DNA of 64,000 nucleotides from Kribbella solani (GTDB lineage: Bacteria > Actinomycetota > Actinomycetes > Propionibacteriales > Kribbellaceae): positions 6,634,001 through 6,698,000 of the forward strand of contig NZ_JACHNF010000001.1 in the NCBI RefSeq assembly GCF_014205295.1. Reading direction: 5' to 3'. A model generated the notes under the pieces. The model was not told the DNA's origin and did not search any database. It saw nothing but the letters and a program-made list of their open reading frames with translations. Position numbers and translations under genes: made by a program. Shown in pieces: positions 39,846 through 49,553 of the stretch; the first letter of the stretch is position 1, and the number at the start of each line of letters is the position of its first letter.

Positions 39846-41141
39846 ATGACCTTGGAATCACGGGAAAACCCCAGCGTCGGCATTGTCGGCCTCGGCTACG
39901 TCGGCGTCACGTTGGCCGCCGCGATGGCGCTGAAGGGATTCGAAGTACACGGCGCAGACGTGCAGCCGGCCGTACTGGATTCCCTGCGCCGCGGCAAACC
40001 GCATCTTTTCGAGCCGGGCGTCGAAGACGTCTTCGCTCGCTGCGTGAACCAGAACCTGTTCGTCGCCGAGGAACTGCCGGAGAGCCTCGACGCGGCGATC
40101 ATCTCGGTATCCACTCCGGTGGACCCGGTCACGCACGAACCCGACCTGCGCAATCTCGCCGCCGCCGCGGCGGCGGTCGCGAAACGATGCTCGCCGGACA
40201 CACTCGTGGTGGTCCGGAGCACCGTTCCGGTCGGCGCGAGCCGGGAGGTCGTCCTGCCGGCATTGCTTGCCGAATGGGGATCTGCCCACCTGGTGATGGC
40301 GCCGGAGCGTACGATCCAGGGCCAGGCGCTCCGTGAACTGGTCGAGCTGCCACAGGTCGTCGGCGCCCTCGATGCGGCCAGCCTCGAGCGCGGCGTACGG
40401 CTCTTCGGCCGGCTCTGCAAACAGGTCGTCCCGGTGTCATCGCTCGAAACCGCCGAACTGGTGAAGCTCGGCAACAACTGTCACACCGATCTGATCTATG
40501 CCTTCGGCAACGAAATCGCCATGCTGACCGAGCGTTTCGGCCTGGATCCGCTCGAGGTGATCCGGGCAACGAACCTGGACTACCCACGGCCCGATCTGGC
40601 CAAGCCCGGCTATGTGGGTGGCGGTTGCCTGTCGAAGGACCCGTACATCATGCTGTCCGCGGCCGGGCGCAGCGGTCACGCGCCGGGTCTCGTACGCGCC
40701 GCGCGGACGCTCAACGAGCAGCTGCCCGTGCATGTGGCCGAACGCGTCGCGGCCATGATGGGTGCCGGTACGTTGGCGGTGCTCGGGTGGGCGTACAAGG
40801 GCAGTCCGCCGACCGACGACATGCGGGGTACGCCGATCGCCGCGATGATGCCGGTCTTCGAGGCCGCCGGGATTCGCGTAGTGGGGCATGATCCGCTCGT
40901 ACCCGACGCCGTGATCCGCGCGTACGGTGGCGATCCGGTCGGGTTGAGTACGGCCTTCCGGACCGCGGACGCCGTACTGGTCATCACCGACCACGCCGAG
41001 TACCGCGCGGTCGACATCGCCCAACTGCTCACCGACTCACCGGTTCGGCTGGTGTACGACTCGTGGCGCATCCTCGACCCCGCCGCGATCACCTCCCGAG
41101 GCGTTCGGTACGCGGGCATCGGTTATGAGGCGGCGGCATGA
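39846..41141 (+). CDS. UDP-sugar 6-dehydrogenase (UDP-ManNAc/GlcNAc dehydrogenase type)
   Basis: Predicted 431-residue NAD-dependent four-electron dehydrogenase that makes a UDP-hexuronic acid. N-terminal Rossmann motif GIVGLGYVGVTLAAAMALKGFEV (about 12-34), STPVDPVTHEPDL, the catalytic region KLGNNCHTDLIYAFGNE, and the nucleophile Cys in GYVGGGCLSKDP (about 260). C-terminal VLGWAYKGSPPTDDMRGTP resembles the UDP-N-acetylhexosamine (WecC/TuaD-like) branch. AAGGTGG precedes ATG 39846. The stop overlaps the next gene by 4 bp; the three genes to 43392 form one operon. Confidence 0.88.
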   Translation: MTLESRENPSVGIVGLGYVGVTLAAAMALKGFEVHGADVQPAVLDSLRRGKPHLFEPGVEDVFARCVNQNLFVAEELPESLDAAIISVSTPVDPVTHEPDLRNLAAAAAAVAKRCSPDTLVVVRSTVPVGASREVVLPALLAEWGSAHLVMAPERTIQGQALRELVELPQVVGALDAASLERGVRLFGRLCKQVVPVSSLETAELVKLGNNCHTDLIYAFGNEIAMLTERFGLDPLEVIRATNLDYPRPDLAKPGYVGGGCLSKDPYIMLSAAGRSGHAPGLVRAARTLNEQLPVHVAERVAAMMGAGTLAVLGWAYKGSPPTDDMRGTPIAAMMPVFEAAGIRVVGHDPLVPDAVIRAYGGDPVGLSTAFRTADAVLVITDHAEYRAVDIAQLLTDSPVRLVYDSWRILDPAAITSRGVRYAGIGYEAAA

Positions 41142-42088
41142 GAGTTCTCGTCCTCGGCGGCGCCGGGTTCATCGGGCTGCACCTGACCCGGCGCCTGGTT
41201 GCGGAAGGCAACGAAGTCACCATCGTCGACGACTTCTCCCGCGGGCACACCGATCACGACGTGACGGCGCTCGGCGTACCCGTCGTACACGCCGATCTGA
41301 CCGATCCCGCGGCGCTGCGCGACCTGCCGCGTCCGTGGGACCAGATCTACATGCTCGCGGCGGTCGTCGGCGTACGGAACGTCGAATCCGATCCGGCCCG
41401 AGTGATCCGGACGAACGCGTTGTCGTTGCTCCACCTGCTGGACTGGATGCGCCCGGGGGAGCGGCTGTTCTTCGCGTCCACCAGCGAGGTGTACGCGGGC
41501 GGGGTCAGCGCCGGCGTCGTACCGGTGCCGACGGCGGAATCGGTGCCCCTGATGATCAGCGACATCACCGCGCCACGGTTCGCGTACGCCGCGAGCAAAC
41601 TGTTCGGCGAGGCCGCCGTACTGCACACCGCGCCGGCAACCGGGATTCCGTTCGTCATCGGCCGTTTCCACAACGTGTACGGGCCCCGGATGGGCGCGGA
41701 CCACGTCATCCCCGAACTGGCGTTGCGCGCGCTGCGCAAGGAGGACCCGTTCAAGCTCTACGGCGCGGACCAGTCCCGGGCGTTCTGTCACGTCGACGAT
41801 GCCGTCGAGGCGATGATCCGCCTGATGGACAGCGACGACGCGATCGGCCAGATCGTCCACATCGGCAACGACGCGGAGGAAATCGCGATCGGAGCCCTCG
41901 CCGAGCTGATCCTGCGCGTCGCGGGACACCACCCCCGTACGGACCTGCTCCCCGCCCCCCGCGGCTCCGTCGCCCGCCGCTGCCCCGACCTGACCCTCCT
42001 CCGCAAGCTCACCGGCTACGAACCATCCGTCCCACTGGAAGCCGGCGTACGCCGAACCTTCGACTGGTACCGCGATCGAGGCGCGTAA
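41138..42088 (+). CDS. NAD-dependent epimerase/dehydratase (extended SDR)
   Basis: Predicted 316-residue nucleotide-sugar epimerase or dehydratase. Rossmann motif GGAGFIGLHLTRRL (about 7-20), STSEVYAGG, and the catalytic pair in YAASKLFGE (YxxxK, about 149-153). The C-terminal IHIGNDAEEIAIGALAELIL is normal for the GalE/Gne/RfbB-like group. It overlaps the dehydrogenase by 4 bp and the glycosyltransferase by one base (TAATG). Probably modifies the UDP-uronate or another activated sugar for transfer by the next enzyme. Confidence 0.85.
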   Translation: MRVLVLGGAGFIGLHLTRRLVAEGNEVTIVDDFSRGHTDHDVTALGVPVVHADLTDPAALRDLPRPWDQIYMLAAVVGVRNVESDPARVIRTNALSLLHLLDWMRPGERLFFASTSEVYAGGVSAGVVPVPTAESVPLMISDITAPRFAYAASKLFGEAAVLHTAPATGIPFVIGRFHNVYGPRMGADHVIPELALRALRKEDPFKLYGADQSRAFCHVDDAVEAMIRLMDSDDAIGQIVHIGNDAEEIAIGALAELILRVAGHHPRTDLLPAPRGSVARRCPDLTLLRKLTGYEPSVPLEAGVRRTFDWYRDRGA

Positions 42089-43392
42089 TGGACATCCTCA
42101 TCCTCACCCACGGCACCCGCGGCGACGTCCAGCCCTTCGTGGCCCTCGCGGCAGCGCTGACCAGAGCAGGACACTCCGCGCGGCTCGGCGGCCCCGCGGC
42201 ATCGGCCGGCCTGGCGGAGTCGTACGGCGTCAAGTTCGTACCGCTCGCGGACGGTCCGAACGAGCTGTACGGCGATGAGGCCATCCGCGAAGTGCTCGAA
42301 ACCAACTATCGGGGTCTGCGTGGGAAGCGGCTGGCGATGACGGTGGCACACCGGTACCGCAACAAGATGGACGCGGTACTGGACGACATCGCGGACATCG
42401 CCCAGGAGGGGACGGACGTCATCGTGCACGACATCGTCCTCCCGGGGCGTCAGCTGGGCGAGTGGCTCGGCATTCCGACCGTACGCGTGTGCATGCAGCC
42501 GTTCTGGATCGCGACGAGCGCGTTTCCCAACCCGATGCACGCGTTGCCGCTGCCTGCCGCGTTCAATCGGTTCACGTACCTGACGACGAACATCTGGTAC
42601 CAGATCCTTGCCGGGCACACACGAAGGTGGCGGACCCGGAAACTGGGCCTCGACCGGCGAGGCGGTTACCTGGACGCCATCCGGATGCCGGGAGGTGGGA
42701 CCACGCCGGTGCTGCAAGCCTTCAGCGCACATCTGCTTACTCCGCCGCCCGACGACTATCCGTCGTGGGTCCACACGACCGGTCCCTGGCTCCTGCCCGC
42801 ACCGCCCGGCTGGACGCCGTCCGAGGAACTGCAGAGCTTCCTCGCCGGCGACGGTCCGACCGTGTACGTCGGCTTCGGCAGTATGGCTGGGCTGGACCCG
42901 GCCCGAACCGGGCAGATCATCAGCGAGGCGGTGCGGCTGGCCGAAGTACGCGCCGTACTCGGAACCGGCTGGGGTGGCATCGGTGCGAGCCCGGACCGCG
43001 ACGACATCCTGCCGGTCGCCGAAGTGCCGCACGGCTGGCTGTTCGATCAGGTGACGGCAGTCGTGCACCACGGTGGTAGCGGTACGTCCGCCGCGGCGCT
43101 GGCGGCCGGCCGGCCGCAGGTGGTGTGCCCCTTCGTACTGGATCAGCCGTTCTTCGGCCGGCGGATTCACGAGCTCGGCGCGGCTCCCGCGCCGCTGCCA
43201 CAGCGTGAGCTGGACGCGGCGAAGCTCGCGGCCGCCATCACGGCCGCGGTCGAAGATCGGACGATGGCGTCGGCCGCCCAGGCGGTCAAAGCGCGCATCC
43301 TGGCCGAGGGCCGCCTCGACCAGGCCGTGGAGCTGATCGAGCAGGCGGCGGAGTCTCACCGGCCGAACGTCCGGTACCTGCGTTCCGGATGA
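42088..43392 (+). CDS. GT1 family glycosyltransferase (MGT/antibiotic type), copy 1
   Basis: Predicted 434-residue GT-B glycosyltransferase. The N-terminus MDILILTHGTRGDVQPFVALAAALTRAGH and the donor-binding region FDQVTAVVHHGGSGTSAAALAAGRPQVVCPFVLDQPFFGRRI are typical of the GT1 group acting on sterols, macrolides, glycopeptides and lipids. No signal peptide or membrane anchor. It starts at ATG 42088 overlapping the upstream stop. A paralogue lies at 60550; the two share THxxRGDVQPF and the PSPG-like block. Acceptor unknown; use of a dTDP- or UDP-sugar made by neighbouring genes is likely. Confidence 0.88.
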   Translation: MDILILTHGTRGDVQPFVALAAALTRAGHSARLGGPAASAGLAESYGVKFVPLADGPNELYGDEAIREVLETNYRGLRGKRLAMTVAHRYRNKMDAVLDDIADIAQEGTDVIVHDIVLPGRQLGEWLGIPTVRVCMQPFWIATSAFPNPMHALPLPAAFNRFTYLTTNIWYQILAGHTRRWRTRKLGLDRRGGYLDAIRMPGGGTTPVLQAFSAHLLTPPPDDYPSWVHTTGPWLLPAPPGWTPSEELQSFLAGDGPTVYVGFGSMAGLDPARTGQIISEAVRLAEVRAVLGTGWGGIGASPDRDDILPVAEVPHGWLFDQVTAVVHHGGSGTSAAALAAGRPQVVCPFVLDQPFFGRRIHELGAAPAPLPQRELDAAKLAAAITAAVEDRTMASAAQAVKARILAEGRLDQAVELIEQAAESHRPNVRYLRSG

Positions 43393-43397
43393 GACGC

Positions 43398-44813
43398 CTA
43401 GCTGAACTGAGGATCCTCGAACGAGAGCCCGGCCCGGTACACGGTGCGCTCGTCGAACATCCGGCCGATGATCTGCAACCCGGTCGGCAGTTCGTTGTCG
43501 CCCGGGCCGGAGGGCACGGTCAGAGCGGGATGGCCGGTCAGGTTCGCCGGAGTCGTATTGGTCATCGCCCGGACATAGTCGGCGAGCAGGAACTCGTCGG
43601 TCCCCAGCTCGTCGAGTAGCTCCGGGCCCGTTGGCGTGGTCGGCGTGATCAGCAGATCGACCTCGTCCAGACGGTGCTCGACCTGCCGGCGAAGCTCGAG
43701 CCGCAGGTTCTGCGCTTTCCCGAACGGCACTCCGAGCCGGGTCTCCTGGATGTACTCGTAGGCGGCCGGAAGGATGGACGCCAGCCAGGGCACCTCGCGC
43801 TCACCGCGCCGGTACTGGCCGGCGACGGTGGCGAGCCGGTCCACGTCGATGCGGCCGAGATGTCCGTACCCCTGGCCGTTCGAGCCGGCCATCGCCATCA
43901 GGCCCGAGGTGAGGACCGCGAACCAGATGACCGCGCTGTCGGACCAGAGCGGAATCGAGACCGGCTCGACCTTCGCGCCGAGGTCACGCAGCCGCTCACA
44001 GGCCCGTTCGAACGCCTCGAGCGTGCCGGCCGTGCAGCCGACGGGATCCAGCGCTTCCTCGACCACCCCGATGCGCAGGTCCGCGATTCCCTCACCGGGC
44101 GTGCCGGTGTACCGCGCGCGCACCGGAGCCGTCCAGGTGCAGTGCGGATCGCGCCAGTCCGCACCTGCCAGCACCTCCAGCAACGCGGCATTGGCGGCGA
44201 CGGTCGTGGTCATCGGTCCGATGTGGTCAAGAGTGTGGTCCCAGTACGCCAGGCCGTAGGTGGGGACCAGGCCGTGCGTGGGTTTCATGCCGACGATCCC
44301 GCAGTACGCCGCCGGGTTGCGCACGCTGCCGCCCTGATCGACACCGATCGCCGCGTCGACCAGCCCGGTCACGACAGCCACCGCCGAACCGGCCGACGAC
44401 GCTCCGGCCGAGAACCGGGGATCGTGCGGGTTGCGCGGAATGCCGAAGACCGGATCGCTGGGGCTGATGGAGGTCTTGGCGGTGATCCGCGCCCCCGCGT
44501 CCAGCAGCCGCTCCACCACCGCGGCATCGCCGCTCGGCACGGTACTCAAGGCCGGCGCGAGCCCCTCCGTCATCGGCACGCCCGCGACCGCGATGTTGTC
44601 CTTCACCCCGACCCGAAGCCCCGCCAGCGGCCCCTCCGCGGCCCCCAGCACCTCGCACCACCGGGTGATCGCGTGATACGGGTCCTCCGCACCCCGCGGC
44701 CGCCGCCCCGGCCCCCGCCGCGGATACCGCAACTCCACCGCCGGCTGCCCCAGCTCCTCAACCCGATCAAAGACCCGCAAAAACTCCGCAAGCCCCACTG
44801 GCTTCCCGATCAT
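43398..44813 (-). CDS. Amidase signature family hydrolase
   Basis: Predicted 471-residue amidase. The Ser-cisSer-Lys triad is present: Lys in GVKDNIAV (about 69), cis-Ser in SAGASSAGSAVAV (about 145) and nucleophile Ser in DQGGSVRNPAA (about 169). The middle of the signature is GASSAGS rather than the common GGSSGGS. The gene is convergent with GT1 (gap 5 bp) and divergent from asparagine synthetase. A TGAAA-N6-TTTCA site lies 45 bp upstream of ATG 44813, shared with the sugar transport and catabolic operons. GGGAGGA precedes the start. Substrate unknown, perhaps an N-acyl or amide compound. Confidence 0.88.
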   Translation of the reverse strand: MIGKPVGLAEFLRVFDRVEELGQPAVELRYPRRGPGRRPRGAEDPYHAITRWCEVLGAAEGPLAGLRVGVKDNIAVAGVPMTEGLAPALSTVPSGDAAVVERLLDAGARITAKTSISPSDPVFGIPRNPHDPRFSAGASSAGSAVAVVTGLVDAAIGVDQGGSVRNPAAYCGIVGMKPTHGLVPTYGLAYWDHTLDHIGPMTTTVAANAALLEVLAGADWRDPHCTWTAPVRARYTGTPGEGIADLRIGVVEEALDPVGCTAGTLEAFERACERLRDLGAKVEPVSIPLWSDSAVIWFAVLTSGLMAMAGSNGQGYGHLGRIDVDRLATVAGQYRRGEREVPWLASILPAAYEYIQETRLGVPFGKAQNLRLELRRQVEHRLDEVDLLITPTTPTGPELLDELGTDEFLLADYVRAMTNTTPANLTGHPALTVPSGPGDNELPTGLQIIGRMFDERTVYRAGLSFEDPQFS

Positions 44814-44857
44814 CGCTCGTCCTCCCGGACGTCCCCGTCGTACTGCCGATCAAGAAT

Positions 44858-44873
44858 TGAAACAGCCATTTCA
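44858..44873. promoter_or_regulatory. TGAAA-N6-TTTCA operator, site A
   Basis: TGAAA (44858-44862), six bases, TTTCA (44869-44873) between the divergent amidase and asparagine synthetase genes. It matches sites at 51268, 52121 and 63522. Confidence 0.55.
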
Positions 44874-45014
44874 CTCTACACGGAGACGACCTCCGCTGTC
44901 AGCCGGTCCCACCCGGCCGGCGGTTCCTGGGTGTCGGGCTGAAGTCGCCGCCTGTTGGGGTGGGGTGGGGTTGCACATGATTGGGCGGGAGGACGTCGAC
45001 GGAAGGGTGGACCG

Positions 45015-46850
45015 ATGTGCGGTATCGCCGGGTGGGTTGATTTCGGGCGCGATCTGAGTTTCGAGGTCGAGAGCGTTCGGGCGATGACGGCGACGATGAG
45101 CAACCGGGGGCCGGATGCGTCCGGGACCTGGGTTCGGCGGCATGTTGCCCTCGGCCACCGTCGGCTGTCGGTGATCGATCTTGCCGGTGGCGCGCAGCCG
45201 ATGACCGTCGGGCTGCCGGACGGTGAGGTCGCGATGGTGTACAGCGGGGAGGCGTACAACTTCCTCGAGCTGCGCGGGCAGCTGGAGGCGCGGGGGCACC
45301 GGTTCCGGACGAGCAGTGACACCGAGGTCGTGCTGCGTGGGTACGTGGAGTGGGGTGAAGCCGTCGCCGAGCGCCTGAACGGGATGTACGCGCTGTCCAT
45401 CTGGGACGGCCGAGACGACAAACTGGTCCTGATCCGGGACCGGATGGGCGTGAAGCCGCTGTACTACCACCGCACGCGCGACGGCATTCTGTTCGGCTCC
45501 GAGCCGAAGGCGATCCTGGCGAACCGGCTGGTCGCGCCGGTGGTGGACGCCACGGGTATGCGCTGGCTGCTCGCCCCACTCGGTGTCACCGGCGGATCTC
45601 CGTGGAAGGACATCACGGAGGTCGAACCCGGCACGGTGCTGACCGTCCGTCGATCGGGCCTGTCGGTACGCAGGTACTGGCGGCTTCCGACCCGGCCGCA
45701 CGAAGACGATCGGGACACGACCGTCGAGAGGGTCAGGGAACTCCTCGGCGACATCGTGCATCGGCAACTGGTGGCAGACGTTCCGCTCGGCGTACTGCTG
45801 TCCGGTGGGCTGGACTCGAGTTCGATCACCGCGCTGGCCGCGTCCTATCTGAAGGAACAGGGCGAGCAGGTTCGTACCTTCTCGGTCGACTTCGCTGACC
45901 TGGGCGAGAACTTCGCCGCCAACGAGATGGTGCGCGGGCTCGATACGCCGTACGCGAGCGAGGTTGCCGATCGGGTCGCTTCCAGGCATGAGGTCGTCAC
46001 GCTCGATCCGGGCCGGATGGACGATCCCGAACTCCGCCGCGCCGTCGTTGCCGCCCGCGACGTGCCGGGGCTGGGCGAGCTGGACGCTTCCCTGTACCTG
46101 CTGTTCGCCGCGATCCGGCAACGCGCGACGGTGGCCTTGTCCGGCGAGTCCGCCGACGAGCTGTTCGGTGGCTACTTCTGGTTCCACGACGATTCCGCGC
46201 GGGTTGCCGAGGGCTTCCCTTGGCTGGCGGTGCCGCGGGACCAGGTCGTCGGGCGCGCGCCGGCCCGTGCCGACATCGTCCGTCGTACCGAGCTGTCCAC
46301 CTTCGTCGCGGATCGGTACGCGGATGCGATCGCCTCGCTGGAGTACCTTGATGCCGAGTCGCCGACAGACCGGCGAATGCGGAGAATGTCGCACCTGTTC
46401 CTGACCGGCTTCGTCCGGAGCTGGCTCGATCGCAAGGACCGGATGTCGATGGCCGTCGGTCTCGAGGTACGCGTGCCGTTCTGCGATCACCGGCTGGTCG
46501 AATACGTCTACAACGTGCCATGGTCCCTGAAAACCTTCGACGGGCGTGAGAAGAGCATCCTGCGGCAGGCGATGCGGGACCAGCTGCCGTCCTCGGTGAT
46601 CGAACGGGCAAAGAGCGGCTACCCGTCCAGCCATGATCCGCTGTACACGGCGGCGCTGCAGCAGCGTGCGAAGGAACTGCTCGCTGACAACGACGACGCG
46701 CTGTTCGAGGTGGTCGAACGGGTCTGGCTCGAGGACGCTGCCCGGTGCGATCCGATGAAGGCGCCGCAGATGCTGTCCCAGGACCTCAACTGGGTGCTGG
46801 ATCTGAGCGAGTGGTTCGACCTGTACAAACCCACCCTGGAATTGGGCTGA
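45015..46850 (+). CDS. asnB: Asparagine synthetase (glutamine-hydrolysing)
   Basis: Predicted 611-residue class II glutamine amidotransferase. The mature nucleophile is Cys2 (MCGIAGWV), which fixes the start at ATG 45015. Glutaminase features: NRGPDASGTW, LGHRRLSVIDL, and EIYN-like SGEAYNFLELR. The synthetase domain has the PP-loop VLLSGGLDSSSITAL (about 261-275), and SGESADELFGGYFW. Length is normal for AsnB/AsnH. It is followed 4 bp later by a pyruvyltransferase-like gene. In glycan or natural-product clusters such enzymes amidate carboxylates (for example uronic acids) rather than make free asparagine, which is a real possibility here. Confidence 0.92.
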   Translation: MCGIAGWVDFGRDLSFEVESVRAMTATMSNRGPDASGTWVRRHVALGHRRLSVIDLAGGAQPMTVGLPDGEVAMVYSGEAYNFLELRGQLEARGHRFRTSSDTEVVLRGYVEWGEAVAERLNGMYALSIWDGRDDKLVLIRDRMGVKPLYYHRTRDGILFGSEPKAILANRLVAPVVDATGMRWLLAPLGVTGGSPWKDITEVEPGTVLTVRRSGLSVRRYWRLPTRPHEDDRDTTVERVRELLGDIVHRQLVADVPLGVLLSGGLDSSSITALAASYLKEQGEQVRTFSVDFADLGENFAANEMVRGLDTPYASEVADRVASRHEVVTLDPGRMDDPELRRAVVAARDVPGLGELDASLYLLFAAIRQRATVALSGESADELFGGYFWFHDDSARVAEGFPWLAVPRDQVVGRAPARADIVRRTELSTFVADRYADAIASLEYLDAESPTDRRMRRMSHLFLTGFVRSWLDRKDRMSMAVGLEVRVPFCDHRLVEYVYNVPWSLKTFDGREKSILRQAMRDQLPSSVIERAKSGYPSSHDPLYTAALQQRAKELLADNDDALFEVVERVWLEDAARCDPMKAPQMLSQDLNWVLDLSEWFDLYKPTLELG

Positions 46851-46854
46851 ACCG

Positions 46855-47670
46855 ATGACGACACCGCATCCGCAAGCTCCCCTGCGCATGTACTGGTGGC
46901 GGCCGTGGTCGCCGCTCCGGGGCAACTTCGGTGACGAGCTCGGCCCGTACCTGGTCGACGCGCTGTTCGGCATCCGAACCGTGTGGGCCGAACCGGACAC
47001 GTGTGAGATCGCAGCGGCCGGCTCTATCATCGAGATCCTCCTGTCGAGCAAGAGCACCAACCGCCCGGTGTTGTGGGGCAGCGGGATGTTCTGGGACTCC
47101 AGCGGCGTGGTCGCTGCCGACGAGTTCGAGATCACGGCGCTGCGCGGCAGTCTGACCAGGGCGCGAATCACCGACCTGGACACCGAGGTGGCTCTCGGCG
47201 ACCCGGGGCTACTGGCGCATGCGCTGCTCAAGTCGGCCCCGCGCAAGCAGTACTCGCTCGGGATCGTCCCGCACTTCCTCGACGCGGATCGGCCGGCTGT
47301 TACGCAGCTGCGGACCTGGCCGGATGTGAAGATCATCGACGTCACCGATCCGGCGCCCGAGGTCGTGCGGGAGATCGCTGAGTGTCACTACATCCTGTCC
47401 TCCAGTCTGCATGGCCTGGTGGTCGCGGACAGTGTCGGTACGCCCAACGCTTATGTTGCCTTCAGCAATGACCATCGGATCGGCGGACCGAACAAGTTCC
47501 ACGACTACTACTCGGTGTTCGCCGACCCCGGCCGGCAGCTGAGCGTGCCACTGGCCGGGGTGCTGTCCGGCGACACCCGGTCGGTGGCGGCCGAGGTGGA
47601 GCGGGGCTACCGCGCCCCGGACGACCTGACGACGATCACCGACCGTCTTGTGAAGGCATTTCCGCGGTAG
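46855..47670 (+). CDS. Polysaccharide pyruvyl transferase family protein
   Basis: Predicted 271-residue GT-B-like protein of the PS_pyruv_trans family (CsaB/WcaK type), which adds pyruvate ketals from PEP to sugars or acts as a related transferase. Features: WWRPWSPLRGNFGDELGPYLVDALFG (about 14-39), ALRGSLTRARI, ALGDPGLLAHAL, and C-terminal YILSSSLHGLVVADSVGTPNAYV (about 180-202) with the conserved SLHG. The length is short of some family members but typical for single-domain forms. It is coupled to asnB (gap 4 bp), pointing to a surface glycan modification. Confidence 0.85.
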   Translation: MTTPHPQAPLRMYWWRPWSPLRGNFGDELGPYLVDALFGIRTVWAEPDTCEIAAAGSIIEILLSSKSTNRPVLWGSGMFWDSSGVVAADEFEITALRGSLTRARITDLDTEVALGDPGLLAHALLKSAPRKQYSLGIVPHFLDADRPAVTQLRTWPDVKIIDVTDPAPEVVREIAECHYILSSSLHGLVVADSVGTPNAYVAFSNDHRIGGPNKFHDYYSVFADPGRQLSVPLAGVLSGDTRSVAAEVERGYRAPDDLTTITDRLVKAFPR

Positions 47671-47691
47671 TGCCGTCGTCAGGCCCGTGCA

Positions 47692-48558
47692 TCAGTCCAC
47701 CGCGCCGAGAGTCAGGCCGGCTCGCCAGTAGCGCTGCAAGGCGAGGAACGCCCCGATCAGCGGCGCGGTCGACACGAACGATCCGATCACGACGAGCAAC
47801 TGCACATGAGGATCGAGTTGCGACTGCCCCTTCCAGGCGAACAACCCGAAGGTCGCGGGGTACAGGTCCTGGCTCTGCAGCATCAGCAGTGGAAGGAAGA
47901 AGTTGTTCCAGATCGCGACGAAACCGAACAGGTACACGGTCGCCAGACCGGGCAGCATCAGCCGTTGCGCGATCGTGGCGAAGATCCGGAACTCCCCGGC
48001 GCCGTCCACCCGGGCCGCTTCGATGATCTCGGTGGGTACGGAGGAGTCGGCGAAGATACGCGAGATGTACACGCCGAACGGGCTGACGATGCTGGGCAGC
48101 AGCACCGCCCAGTACGTGTCGACCAGGTGCGCTTTCGAGAAGACGAGGAACAGCGGCAGGGCAAGTACGGCCGCCGGAACCATCACCGCGCCCAGGATCA
48201 GCGAGAACAGGAAGCGCCGTCCGCGGAAGGAGAACTTGGCCAGATAGTACCCGGCCATCGACGACAGGACGGTGCCGATCAGCGCGCCGACGCCCGCGTA
48301 CAGGGCGCTGTTCAGCAGCCATCTCGCGAAGATCCCATGGTCGTAGCCGAAAAGCGCGCGAAGGTTCTCCATCAGATGGAATCCGCTGAACCAGAACCCG
48401 TTGGTGGTGGCGAAGTCGCCCTGCAACTTGGTCGCCGTGACACTCAGCCACCACAGCGGCATCAGGAAGTAGGCCGCGAATACGGCGAGAACGATGCCTA
48501 CGACAACTACCCAGAAGTGGCCGCGGATTCGATCGGCCGGAAGTACCGCGGTGCTCAT
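47692..48558 (-). CDS. Carbohydrate ABC transporter permease (MalG/UgpE type)
   Basis: Predicted 288-residue CUT1-family permease with six membrane helices. The EAA loop reads EIIEAARVDGAGEFRIFATIAQRLMLPGL (about 184-212). ATG 48558 overlaps the stop of the partner permease by 4 bp. No ATPase is encoded in the operon, which is usual in actinobacteria where a shared MsiK-type ATPase serves many sugar importers. Works with genes 48555-49553 and 49553-50890. Confidence 0.92.
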   Translation of the reverse strand: MSTAVLPADRIRGHFWVVVVGIVLAVFAAYFLMPLWWLSVTATKLQGDFATTNGFWFSGFHLMENLRALFGYDHGIFARWLLNSALYAGVGALIGTVLSSMAGYYLAKFSFRGRRFLFSLILGAVMVPAAVLALPLFLVFSKAHLVDTYWAVLLPSIVSPFGVYISRIFADSSVPTEIIEAARVDGAGEFRIFATIAQRLMLPGLATVYLFGFVAIWNNFFLPLLMLQSQDLYPATFGLFAWKGQSQLDPHVQLLVVIGSFVSTAPLIGAFLALQRYWRAGLTLGAVD

Positions 48559-49553
48559 CGGTCCGCCCTCCGCTGCAGGATCTTGAGAAAGCCGAACGAC
48601 GCGGCGAACGTGATCACGGCCAGCGTCACCGACAGGGCCGCCGCGTACTGGTACTGGTCGGCCGAGGCGGAGTTGTAGGCCAGCATGTTCGGTGTGTATC
48701 CCGAGGTCACCTCGGAGGTGATGGTGCGGAAGATCATCGGTTCGGTGATCAGCTGGAGTACTCCGATCATGTTCAGAATGGCCGTGAACACAATCGCCGG
48801 CCGTACCAGCGGGATCTTGATCGACCACGCGATCCGCAGGTCTCCGGCGCCGTCGAGCCGGGCGGCCTCGAACAGTTGCGGCGGTACCGACTTGAGCGCT
48901 GCCAGCAGGATGATCGCGTTCGATCCCGCGTAGGTCCAGACCGCCACGTTGCCGATGCTTGGCAGCACGAGGCTTGGACCGAGGAAGTTCACATGCAGCC
49001 CGGCCTGGTAGAACGGCGAGGTGCTCGGGTCGAGCAGCGATCCCCACATGATGGCCGCGACCACGCCGGGCACGGCGAACGGCAGGAAGTAGGCCAGCCG
49101 GAAGAATCGGCCGAGCCGGACCCGCGGCGAGTCCAGCAGCAGGGCCAGCAACAGTGCGAGTGCTCCCATCAGCGGCACCTGGATCACTCCGAGCAGCGCG
49201 ACCCGGCCCACGCTGGACCAGAAGTCAGGACTACTCAGCACCGCCGCGTACTGGGTCAGACCGCCGAACTTCGTCACCGTGGTCCCGAAGATTCCCCCCA
49301 CGCGCTCGGTGACCTGCGTGCTCTGGATCGCCGCGTAGACGACAGGTCCGACGTAGAAGAGCAGGAACGGGACGAAGAAGGGCAACAGGAAGCCCAGGCC
49401 GATCAGCCAGGACCTCCGCTTGCCGGGTCGCTGCTCCGCGGCCGGCCGGACGCTGCGATCGAGCGACGGCCGGACGGCGGCGGTACGTTCCCCGCCATGG
49501 CGGGAGCGGTGCAAAGTGTCTTCGGCATCGGTCGCCGAGCTGGTTTCGATCAT
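48555..49553 (-). CDS. Carbohydrate ABC transporter permease (MalF/UgpA type)
   Basis: Predicted 332-residue CUT1-family permease. A ~45-residue basic cytoplasmic tail precedes six membrane helices; the EAA loop is QLFEAARLDGAGDLRIAWSIKIPLVRP (about 222-248). Start overlaps the stop of the binding-protein gene by one base, and its stop overlaps the next permease. Role: half of the membrane channel for import of an oligosaccharide or sugar, predicted to be the substrate of the adjacent hydrolase operon. Confidence 0.92.
   Translation of the reverse strand: MIETSSATDAEDTLHRSRHGGERTAAVRPSLDRSVRPAAEQRPGKRRSWLIGLGFLLPFFVPFLLFYVGPVVYAAIQSTQVTERVGGIFGTTVTKFGGLTQYAAVLSSPDFWSSVGRVALLGVIQVPLMGALALLLALLLDSPRVRLGRFFRLAYFLPFAVPGVVAAIMWGSLLDPSTSPFYQAGLHVNFLGPSLVLPSIGNVAVWTYAGSNAIILLAALKSVPPQLFEAARLDGAGDLRIAWSIKIPLVRPAIVFTAILNMIGVLQLITEPMIFRTITSEVTSGYTPNMLAYNSASADQYQYAAALSVTLAVITFAASFGFLKILQRRADR

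Noticed and set aside
44871..47345. 824-codon open frame on the minus strand opposite asnB and the pyruvyltransferase gene
   Set aside because: It is antisense to two genes with clear catalytic motifs, is rich in Arg/Pro/His/Gln as expected for a high-GC shadow frame, and has no ribosome site or family similarity.
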